Of a DNA stretch of 64,000 bases, positions 55,301 to 64,000 are shown piece after piece. Under the pieces are notes generated by a model. It was not told the origin of the DNA and did no database searches. It was given only the letters and a program-made list of their open reading frames with translations. Position 1 is the stretch's first letter. Each line of letters starts with the position of its first letter. The stretch lies in NCBI RefSeq assembly GCF_947172395.1, contig NC_069110.1:2294001-2358000 (forward strand), in the 5' to 3' direction. The position numbers and the translations under genes are program-made. The stretch comes from Bicyclus anynana. Its lineage: Eukaryota > Arthropoda > Insecta > Lepidoptera > Nymphalidae.

Positions 55301-56239
55301 TCAGTGGCAGTAGGTCATGAGCTCGTCCACGGTGCACGGCTTGTCGCAGCACTCCGCCACCACCTGTCGCTTGCGCCGGAAGCCGCCGCCCAGAGCTTGC
55401 TGCGCTTCGATCCACGGCCACTGCGGCTCGACAGGCTCGCGTTTCATCTCGGATCGCTTGATCAAGTGCCCGTCGCAGACCAGGTCCAGAGCCATGGCCA
55501 AACGGCGACCGCAATAGACGGATTGAGAAGACACTACCGATGCGAGACCTGTAGATAATAGAGAATGCATTAAAATCATTAATAGTTTTATAATAGTACA
55601 ATAAGTTATGAGTGCGATAAGTTGAAAATTACAGCCGAGGTGATATTGCAGCTCGAGCCTTGGCCAAAGGTATAGCACAGTAAAAATATACAAGCAGTAT
55701 AGTAACTCGGCCGTATTTTTGAAATAAATACCTACATATACATTACAATATTGAAATTGTTGAAACAACACATATTTTACGAGCAAATGTGTTAAAAATA
55801 AAATTAAATCTCAAATAAATGGAAATAGCAAAAGAAAGTTCCTGCAAGTATGACTGAAAGTATGACTCCAATTTAAGAATTCGAATTCGAATTTGAGATT
55901 AGAGTAATAACAGCTCTGCAATATTTTCGCAACTGTTCCTATATTTTTGAATAATATAGAGTATAGGCTCTTGAAACCGCGCTTGTAATTTTGAATCTCG
56001 TGATGATAAAAAGACACAGTCAACCAAAAGCGGCCAAACCTGAGCGATATTTCCAGTTCGGCACTATTCGTCGACAATATTAAGTCACTTTGTCTATTCG
56101 AGATACGAGTATGTCGTGGCGCCCATCTTTGGCCTACTGGTTACACGAAAAAGAAAAATGTGATATTCAATTAAATGTGATATTCAGTAAATAACTTACC
56201 CAGGAAGGCCAGGAGCAGAACTACGGTGTGAGTCTTCAT
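55301..56239 (-). CDS. Bombyxin/insulin-like peptide precursor
   Basis: Two exons on the reverse strand, 56239-56200 and 55548-55301, split by a 651-bp GT-AG intron in phase 1. The product is 95 residues. Signal peptide MKTHTVVLLLAFLG to about Ser21. The B chain has VYCGRRLAMALDLVCDG (Cys26, Cys38). A C-peptide lies between KR and RRKR (71-74). The A chain starts QVVAECCDKPC and ends TYCH (Cys80, 81, 85, 94), the CC-x3-C-x8-C insulin pattern. Known role: a secreted hormone cleaved at dibasic sites and disulphide-linked, acting on the insulin receptor; in moths bombyxins come from brain neurosecretory cells. The first exon holds most of the signal peptide. A TATA box is at 56309-56316. Many Bombyx bombyxin genes lack introns, so the split signal peptide is worth noting. 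Confidence 0.95.
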
Positions 56240-56308
56240 AGCTGAACTTTTGCTGTGTTGCGAGTCGACTGAAAGAGGAGTGTGTGCTGAAACCACGAAT
56301 TTCAGCAG

Positions 56309-56316
56309 CTTTTATA
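56309..56316 (-). promoter_or_regulatory. TATA box of the insulin-like gene
   Basis: TATAAAAG on the reverse strand, 70 bp before the ATG at 56239. A TTTCAGCAC motif about 26 bp downstream may mark the start of transcription. Confidence 0.65.
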
Positions 56317-57468
56317 CCCGACTCATTAATATTCATATATCGGGTGCATTTGAGTGGATTAATGGGCACTGGATCGGCGATAATTGTGATGGCAGAAGGT
56401 ATTCGGATGAGCATATTTACATAATTGTTATGAGGTGGATGTGGGTGGATAAATCTTTAGACAAACATAAGTGATAAGCCCGGTACACATTATTCCAATA
56501 TGATCCTGTCCTGTGATCAAATCCAGCGATGTGTAGTGCTTTAATAACATATGTCAATATACAACCTTGGTTTTAACTTCAATGTGCCCCCTCTTTAGAG
56601 AAAGATTCACTGACGCAAATTCAAGTAGGTTCCTTTCGGAATTTTTCATCAAATCCTGGCATACAAGCGGTATGCACTATCTGCTGCACAAAATTAAATA
56701 GCGTACAAGAATTAGACTAATTTGCTCAGCCATCGCTTATAAACTCATCAACACCATCGCTTTAAAATTGACCAACACTTCGCTCGGTATGCAATGAGTA
56801 TGTCTTAGGTACAAAGGCCTTGTGTCAATCAACTGGAGACCTAGATACATTTCATAACTCTGTAATTACACTACACCGACAAGCATGCCCTGCAGACCGG
56901 AACTCAGCAATGCTGAGAGTGATGGAATTAGGAAGGAAAATTACAACCATGGCGGTTGTAATTTTCCTCCAGACGAGCTCTGTGTCAAAAACCTTCGTCG
57001 GCCTGCTGCAATGAAATGTCAACTTGCATCGGAACAGAGTGGTCACTCTAATTGGTGAGTAAGAGTTCTATTTCTAAGTCCATCATTACTCCAATAGTGG
57101 ACTGACAATCATGGTAGTGACAAGTTGCTTAGACATTATTAAACTTCATTGTTTTTAAAATGGAACGATGTATACCGGGACTTATATTTACGAAAATGTA
57201 GATGTTGTTTTAGCATATTGAAATTAATGTCGTAAGTAAAATGGCGAACAAGATTTCTTGAAAATATTCCTTTTAACCGACTTCATAAAAAAGGACATAT
57301 TGATTTACATGTCGCACTCGTAATCATTACTTGTACTAAGCTCGTAATCATCATGGCAAAGAGTTCTATGTATCTAAGGTACCTTGTCATTCGTCGTTTA
57401 CAGGCCAATCAAAAGAGCTAGAACTCAGAACCGTAGAGATTATATAAAAAAAAAATATTTTGACTGCA
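56317..57468. other. Upstream region of the insulin-like gene
   Basis: No gene seen. GGAAAATTACAACC / GGTTGTAATTTTCC around 56935-56967 is a perfect 14-bp hairpin; its centre is CATGG. Otherwise unassigned. Confidence 0.4.
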
Positions 57469-57573
57469 TAAAAGCCATACAGCCTACTTTAATATTTCGA
57501 GTGCGAAACGATTTTTGGGCGGTGAATCCAAAAATTGCTCGTACTAGACAAGATTACTAAAGTAGTCTGTACG
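57469..57573. repeat. Small foldback (MITE-like) element
   Basis: GCCATACAGCCTACTTTAATA at the left and TTACTAAAGTAGTCTGTACGG at the right are imperfect inverted ends about 105 bp apart. No known family assigned. Confidence 0.4.
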
Positions 57574-57623
57574 GCCTCTTAGGCCGAAAACTAGAAGCTG
57601 CCCGTGCTCAATCTATACTAATA

Positions 57624-59871
57624 CTAGCGGACGCCCGCGACTTCGTCCGCGTAAATTTCGATGTCAACTTTACTACTACCACTACCCTACCCTACCCCTA
57701 CCCTACCCCTACCCCAACCCTACCCTACCCAACCCCTACATCTACCCTACCCCCTCGGTCCAGTCCTTCGAGAGTGGTGGTATGACCAAGAGAAATAGAG
57801 ACTTCTATGCTAATAATATAAAGAGGTAAAGTTCGTGTGGTTGTAGGAGGTAATCTCTGGATCTACTGGACCGATTTGGAAAATTGTTTTACCAATAGAA
57901 AGCTACGTTATTTGCGAGTGTCATAAGCTATGTTTGATCCCCATATTCACACGGGAACGGGAACTACGTAAATGAAAGCGCCGGGCGTCATATAGCGGAA
58001 TTTCTGCGTCTTTTAGAAATTTTGTACTATCTCCGAAATTATTTAAGTAATTAACATACTGTAAAGGGCAATTCTTATCTCCATAATATCCTTGTGATTA
58101 TTAAATAATTTATTTTAATAAGGATTAAAGTTTAGTTGTATAAATAATGACGTAAACCTATGTATATAAAATTAATAATTTTTAAAACACAAAAGGTACT
58201 ATATCTGCTAATATATAGAAGATAGATATATGGCGTCGCGGACTTTTTTGTAGATATTTTAAAGATACATAAAGTCTCTATGCATTAATTTCAATTTTAC
58301 ACAATGGTTAAGGCAGCGCATGCGAATAAGTCTGTTTAAAAGGTTTTTAGTCCGACTTGTATGACAAAAATTGTGATAACTCGGCTAATATATATGATAC
58401 CAATATAAAATATAGCCTATAGCACTCCCCGATAATGTAGCATTCTACTGGTGAAAGAATTTTTAAAATCGGACCAGTAGTTCCGAAGATTACCCCATTT
58501 AAAAAATGTGACAAACTTACAAACTTACAAACTTTACCTCTTTATAATATTAGTATAGATATAGATTATAAAGAGGTAAAGTTTGTAAGTTTGTAACAAT
58601 TTTTTGAAATGGGGTAATCTTCGGAACTACTGGACCGATTTGAAAAATTCTTTCACCAGTAGAATGCTACGTTATCGGGGAGTGCTATAGGCTATATTTT
58701 ATATTTCTATCATATATAACTACTGAGATATCGCGGGTTTTCTCTTACAGGTCAGACCGAAAAACTTACTTATTCGCATGCGCTGCCACAACCATTGCGT
58801 ATAACTGAAATAAATGTATGGAGGCTTTTTGAACCTTTAAAAGTTCTACAAAAAAGTCCGCGACACCATATATCTATCTTTTATATTTTAGCAGATATAG
58901 TACCTTTAGTACTTTAATAAATTATTTAAATTTTAAACTAAGGTTTACGTCATTATTTACACAACTAAACTTAAATCCTTAACAAAATAAATGATTTAAT
59001 AATCACAAGGATATTATAGAGATAAGATTTTTCCTTTACAGTATGTTAATTAGTTATATAGTTTCGGAGATAATACAAAATTTCTGAAAGTCGCAGAAAT
59101 GCCGCTATATGACGCCCCGCGGTTTCAATTACGTGGTTCCCGTTCCCGTATGAATATGAGGACCAAACATAGCCTATGACACTCGCAAATAATGTAGCTT
59201 TCTATTGGTAAAAAAATTTTCCAAATCGGTCCAGTAGATCCAGAGATTACCCCCGATAACCACACAAACTTTACCTCTTTATCGTATTAGCATAGAAGTC
59301 GCTTGGGAAATTATAGTCTTTTGGTCATAGCACCACGCACAAAAGGCTGGACCAATTTTGCTGAGGGTAGGGATAGGATAGAGGTAGGGAAGGGGTAGGA
59401 TAGAGGTAGGGTAGGGGTAATTTAGGGAAAGTGTAGGGTAGGGTACGGATAAGGTAGGGGTAGTGTAGGGTAGGGGCAAGGTAGAGGTAGGGGAAGGATA
59501 TGGAATGTATAGGGTAGGGTAGGGTGGGGGTAGGGTACGGGTAGGGTAGGGGTAGGATACGGGTAGGGTAGGGTTAGGGTAGGGATAAGGTAGGGGTAGG
59601 GAAGGGTTAGGGTTAGTGGTAGGGTAGGAGTAAGGTAGGGGTAGGGTAGGGGTAGATTAGGGGTAGGGTAGGATAGGGTATGGATAGGTTACGGGTAGGG
59701 TTAGGGTAGGGTAAGGTGGGGGAGGGAAGGGTTAGCGTTAGCGGTAGGGTAGGAGTAAGGTAGGGGTAGGGTAGGGTAGGGTAGGGTTGGGTAGGTTTAA
59801 GAGCAGGGTAAGGTAGAGGTAGAGAAGTTTACATCAATTTTTACGCGGACGAAGTCGCGGGCGTCCGCTAG
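57624..59871. mobile_element. Large palindrome: two Helitron-like elements fused at their 5' ends
   Basis: The left outer end is CTAGCGGACGCCCGCGACTT and the right outer end is AAGTCGCGGGCGTCCGCTAG, inverted Helitron-type hairpins plus CTAG. The two halves match as reverse complements almost throughout, around a centre at 58560/58561 (TTATAATATTAGTATAGA joined to TATAGATTATAAAGAGG). Matching pairs include TCTTCGGAACTACTGGACCG with its reverse at about 58480, AAAAAAGTCCGCGACACC with 58230, and GACTTCTATGCTAAT with 59290. Left half about 937 bp, right half about 1311 bp. Most of the difference is the right-side TAGGG array. No protein is encoded. Confidence 0.88.
59364..59815 (+). repeat. Expanded TAGGG/TAGGGG minisatellite
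   Basis: About 450 bp of irregular TAGGG, TAGGGG and variant repeats. The left half of the palindrome has only about 75 bp of the complementary CCCTA sequence (57680-57755). The same motif in short form sits inside the other Helitron-like copies (4455, 12722, 17390, 26815, 60520). It is not the insect TTAGG telomere repeat. Confidence 0.9.
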
Positions 59872-60464
59872 TAAATTATATTACAGAAAATTTTATGAAA
59901 ATATACCAAAAATATACTCCTTCTAAGAATAGAAGTATTTTAAATAAATATCAATACTGTTAATTCCATTTTTTATAATTGAGCTTGCTTTCTCCGGTAA
60001 TTTCATTTAATCGACGACTAACCTTGTAAAGCAAATACGACGAATATAAAAGGCTATAATAATAAAATAAGGTTAATCTAATCCTACCGCCGAGTCCATT
60101 GGAACCAAGAAGCAGAACATCAATGCTAGAGGTTTTATACCTCAAGAAGACAGCGCTATTATTACTCGGGTAGCGTAGCCTCCCACAGTGAAATAATTTT
60201 TCAAATCGGTTTAGTAGTTTCAGTTGCTATTGAATGCTAACAAACAAATAAACAATCGACAAATCTTTAATCTTCTTAATATTTATATTAAGGTTCGAGT
60301 TCACCGACATTCGTTTAAACATAATCAACCGTTTAAATAAGTTAAACGCCGTTAAGTTCCTGTTCACCACAGCTCATATGCTGGTTAAGGACGTAAATCG
60401 GGCGTTTATCTTAACCAAGCGTGCATACCCCGTTTATTCTTCGTTTAAGTGTTTGACAGATAAA
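59872..60464. other. Non-coding stretch
   Basis: AT-rich; nothing named. Confidence 0.35.
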
Positions 60465-60781
60465 CTGGCGGACCCGGTCAAGCTTCGTTTTGACTTATGT
60501 GCAATTCTTCCCTATCCCTATCATACCCTACTCCTACCCCTACCCTTCCCCTGCCCATGCCCTAACCCTACCCAACCCTACCCCTACCCTATCCCTACCC
60601 TGTCCCTACCCTACCCACTACCCTACTTTTACTCTACCCTACCTCTATCCTACCCCTACAATTTTTTCTCCTGACAATAACAAACATCAAAAAAATAGTG
60701 AAATCGGTCCAGCCGTTCACGCTTGATGGCGTGACCAAGGGATTAATTTTATTAAAGGATTAATTTTATTTTAAATATAGA
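60465..60781 (-). mobile_element. Helitron-like element, type 2 (reverse)
   Basis: CTGGCGGACCCGGTCAAGCT, TTTGACTTATGTGCAATTC, a CTACCCCTACCC run, CAATAACAAACATC, CCAGCCGTTCACGCTTGATG and TTTAAATATAGA. The terminal CTAG has become CTGG. Confidence 0.65.
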
Positions 60782-60802
60782 TGAAGTGTGTGTGTGAAGT
60801 GA

Positions 60803-61022
60803 AGTTTGCCGAATAATTCTTAAGAATTACTCCACACGCGTAATAAAATTTGTGAATGTTTTTCCTTCACCATTTGAGTTTATGTGCTATTTATATTCTT
60901 AAAATGAACACTAACTGAAAAGTTAGAGGTGCATTCCCCGAACCGGATTCGAACCTAACCTATGCTCAATGAATCGAAGGTCAAAGCCAAGCGGCAAACC
61001 AAGCCACTGGACTATCATGACT
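60803..61022 (-). repeat. SINE, type B (reverse), diverged
   Basis: TGTTTTTCCTTCACCATTTG, AACTGAAAAGTTAGAGGTGC, CCGGATTCGAACC (reverse B box) and CACTGGACTATCATGACTCG (reverse A box). Confidence 0.75.
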
Positions 61023-61145
61023 CGCAGGATAGTAGTGGTACCAAAAGAAAAGGGTAAGAGATTATAGAAAAAGCTTTACGCTACAAGATGCTGTCAAATA
61101 AATCGGAGTAGGTACATATACATATTTTAAATTTTTTTATAATTA

Positions 61146-61151
61146 TTTATT
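61146..61151 (-). promoter_or_regulatory. Poly(A) signal of the second mannosidase gene
   Basis: AATAAA on the reverse strand, only 18-23 nt after the TGA stop (61171-61169), so the 3' UTR would be very short. Confidence 0.6.
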
Positions 61152-61168
61152 GGAATTCGTTACATTAT

Positions 61169-64000
61169 TCAAAAATATACACGCAAAGTAGTCAATGTCA
61201 TTGATGGAAAATTATTTTTATTCAACTCATTGATCGCCACACCTTCGTTTGTGCCCACCAGGTTGGTCTGATACACTGCCTTCACGTTGGGGAGTACATT
61301 GTCTACTCTGAAAGAGCTGCCCTCAGTACACTGTGGATCATTATAATTTAGAATGCGACAACAAAACTTTTGTCGGTGCAAAGTCATTAGAGCAGTATTC
61401 GGTATGTATTTGTCTGGAACGCCTCTGTTCAAAATCGCTCTATAATTTATTAACGTTACGTCGCATGGCAATGATGATAGTATCAAAGGTAGAAAGTTAT
61501 AATTGCACAGATGAGTTCTATTAGCGTCAAGGAAGTAAATATCCAAGTTGTAACTAAGAGTGTTTGCTAAGTGAGACGCTGCACGACTAGGTAATTTTAA
61601 ATTTGTTCTCGAAATTACACTGTCATAGCTGGTCATAGGCTCGATTAAACCCTCTAATAACAAATAATGCGTAAAGCTGACAACAGTATTTTTAGCAATG
61701 TCTTCTCCTCGATTATCATCAAAGACTCTTCTGTCCAGCATAAGTACCAATTGACCTTCTTGTAAAGCTGTCACACCTTGAGCATGATCAGTGATGACAG
61801 TCAATCTAAATTTTTCGTCTTGTATGTAAGACATACTCGTAAGTGGATACATATTTGATTCGATTCGCCTACTAACGTTGATAGTACGTGATGTATGTTG
61901 AAAACCGTTATTGTCAATAAATAATTGTGGGTTGTTGCCGTTGCTGATATCTGTTTGTATTGACAGAAACATTTCCACTTCTCGACTTTGAGACTTCCCG
62001 TCGTAATCTATTTTAGTTTCCAATTTTATAACTTCCGAGAGAGGATTGTCAATAACATTAAATATTTTAACAGTGTGACGTAGAAAACTACCATAAAGAG
62101 ATGTCAATTCAGTAGTAATCTGTCCGGACACAATTATAGTTGGTCTTATTTTATCGTTTTGCAGGAATTGTGATAGTATATCCTCCACAGGTGTAGAGAT
62201 ATTCGTGTTAAATATAAAACTCCTCGATCGTACATTAGCACTATTAAATGCTCCAAAATCTACAACAATAGGTTTTTCACCGGACGATTTTTGGGTTACG
62301 GTTTTTAAAAATCCAGTATGCTCATCTATTGTCAGTCGGTGCTTATTGTTTTGTAATTGTATGTCGCCGTCTTCTAATGGACGCACATTGAATACAAAGT
62401 TGGATCCATCATCGACTTTGTCAACAATACATGATGTACAATAGATGATGGCAGAATTCTTCATGCCATGATGATTTTGTTTAATTTTATACAATACGAA
62501 TGCCAATGGCGGAACCCTTGCTAAGAATGTAATCTTAAAAAAATTACTTGATATCCTTATTACCTTTGCGTTATCAAATTTCCACACAGGGTTTATTTGT
62601 ATTTGCATTTCATTTACATTATGATCAACGATTCCTACGTTTGGGAATCTAGTTACGAGCTCAACGACTTCAACTCTTTCATGATTCAGTGAATTAAACA
62701 CGTAGAGTTGATCCCCGATTGTAACTGATTTATATGAAGTTATAAATTCTCCTTCCCTGTACAGATACTTTTCGAGAAATGTCTCATTTTGAGTTGGAGT
62801 GGAACTAAGTAGGCTCGCTGTAATCTCTTGAATGTACTGACAGTCTCTAGAGACATTCATTATTTGTTGTTGCGCGTAACTAAGAGTTTTAAATGTTAAT
62901 GTCCCACTTACAACATTGCGATCTTGAAGACGAGCTACAGTCTCGCGAGCATTCAATAAAAGTTCATACAAAGTTGATACTTTAAATGATTTAAACGCTT
63001 TTAAATTGAGAGCGAAAGCAAACAAAATTTCAGTACTTCTTAAAGTTGAGTGAAGGCGTCTCAAAATAATTTTAAACTGTGCTTGCGAAGAAAAATATCC
63101 TGTCCAATAAGCGGGACTACCAGCGCTGATATCGGCGAAATTGAGAAAATCGCCTTTAAGAGTAGGAAAAGTTTTATACCTCGATAGGATGTTTTGAAAA
63201 TATTCCTTACTTGTCCCAAACTCAACCGTAGCTTTATAGATATCTTGATTTATGTTTACATAATCTACAATTTTTTGATAATTGTTGATCTGGAAATCAA
63301 ATTCTGTTTGAGATTCGTAGTGATGCTTTCCACCTAAAGTCACAACAACCACATTGTGAGGAGACGTTGTTCCAGTTTTGGAATACTGTTCTAATAATTC
63401 CTCAGATTTCTTTTTAATATTAAATGGGTTTATAACTTGATTTTTTGAACGATTGAAAAAATTAAATTGTGTTTCACATATGTCACCTTGCGGTCCACAT
63501 GATTTAAATTCATCAGAGTTAAAAGGTAAAACGTGGGTAATAACAGAATGCTTTGGATACCGATCGTTACCAATCTTGGATAAAGCTTGATTGAGGTCTG
63601 TGAGAGCACTTTTGTCGGTATCCCAACTTTGAACCCATATAAAGTCAGTGTATTGGTATTCGGTAAGGTGTTGTTGCCAGGAGAAATGTAAATTTGTTGT
63701 AATTAGATTTGATATTCCAGATGCAGATAAAAGGTAAGGCAATGTAGGGCTATGTGTCACAGTGTCGGTCAGCCAAGCCACCTCTGGTATATAATTTAAA
63801 TGGTGTAGTAGCCATTGGTGACCTGGAAGAAAAAATAAATAAAGAGATGAGTAGGTATATAGAGTATAATGTAACGATAGTAATCGATTATTATTGATTT
63901 ATCGTTAGTTACCCTCGACCAGCTGATGTAGGATTCCGAATAAATGTGAAGTGGCCTCGTCTGTTTGGACCCATAACCCTGTCGTGATTTCTAATCGTCC
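61169..64000 (-). CDS. Alpha-mannosidase II-like protein, predicted inactive, 5' part outside window
   Basis: Reverse-strand exons: beyond 64000 to 63913 (partial) and 63822-61169, with a 90-bp GT-AG intron in phase 1. That is the same site as in the 13448-39996 gene (E-G|HQW against E-G|HNW). At least 884 residues are in one unbroken frame. Seen motifs: RLEITTGLWVQTDEATSH matches the mannosidase GRLEIT...GGWVMPDEA block; WLTDTVTHSPTLPYLL replaces WSIDPFGHGPTVPHLL, keeping the nucleophile Asp; LGGKHHYES replaces LGDDFRYEH, losing the acid/base Asp; LQDRNVVSGT replaces FQHHDAITGT, losing the zinc His; TTNLHFSW replaces IQRIHYAW. Known: these Asp and His residues are needed for GH38 catalysis. 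Inference: a pseudoenzyme, perhaps glycan-binding or structural. AT-rich codons, unlike its paralogue. Confidence 0.9.

Noticed and set aside
55206..55786. Longer reverse open frames across the insulin-like exon that extend into the intron
   Set aside because: They ignore the acceptor at 55549. The spliced form gives a proper signal peptide and a normal-length precursor.
59364..59815. Interstitial telomere repeat
   Set aside because: The unit is TAGGG/TAGGGG, not the insect TTAGG, and it sits inside a Helitron-like element as in other copies.
60378..60726. Open frames rich in Pro-Tyr-Pro
   Set aside because: A translation of the CCCTA repeat inside a Helitron-like element.

Overview
The window is nuclear DNA of a lepidopteran insect, most likely a butterfly; the species cannot be told from sequence. 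The evidence is AT-rich spliced genes, an insulin-like gene of the bombyxin type, a Golgi-type alpha-mannosidase very like the one known from noctuid moth cells, and a dense repeat load of lepidopteran kind: tRNA-derived SINEs, RTE elements with (TGA)n tails, R1-clade LINE remnants, and short Helitron-like elements ending in a GCGGACG...CGTCCGC hairpin plus CTAG.

Layout. (1) About 1-40 kb, + strand: a Golgi alpha-mannosidase II gene (GH38). Exons lie at 13448-13521, 15991-16071, 34505-34597, 35160-35354, 37137-37248 and 37370-39996, joined in consistent phase. A possible signal-anchor first exon is at 1638-1707 (weak). The 18.4 kb intron before the 34505 exon holds a nearly intact RTE retrotransposon (22883-26129) with a perfect 10-bp target-site duplication. 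(2) 40-47 kb: no gene seen, but a 43-bp satellite of 14 units, two TIR elements, SINEs and a possible LTR. (3) 47.1-53.6 kb, - strand: a complete five-exon ARL5-type small GTPase gene (179 aa). Its fourth exon is followed by seven extra copies of itself, joined by 31-32 nt linkers. (4) 55.3-56.3 kb, - strand: a two-exon bombyxin/insulin-like gene (95 aa). (5) 57.6-59.9 kb: a large imperfect palindrome made of two Helitron-like elements fused at their 5' ends, one flank carrying an expanded TAGGG-type repeat. (6) 61.2-64.0 kb, - strand, running off the window: a second alpha-mannosidase II paralogue with a long open frame. It shares a phase-1 intron position with the first gene but has lost the general acid/base Asp and a zinc-ligand His, so it looks like a pseudoenzyme.

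The genes are unrelated in pathway except the two mannosidases, which face each other (+ and -) around ARL5 and the insulin-like gene. The strongest leads are the predicted pseudo-mannosidase, the ARL5 exon-4 array and the Helitron-like palindrome.
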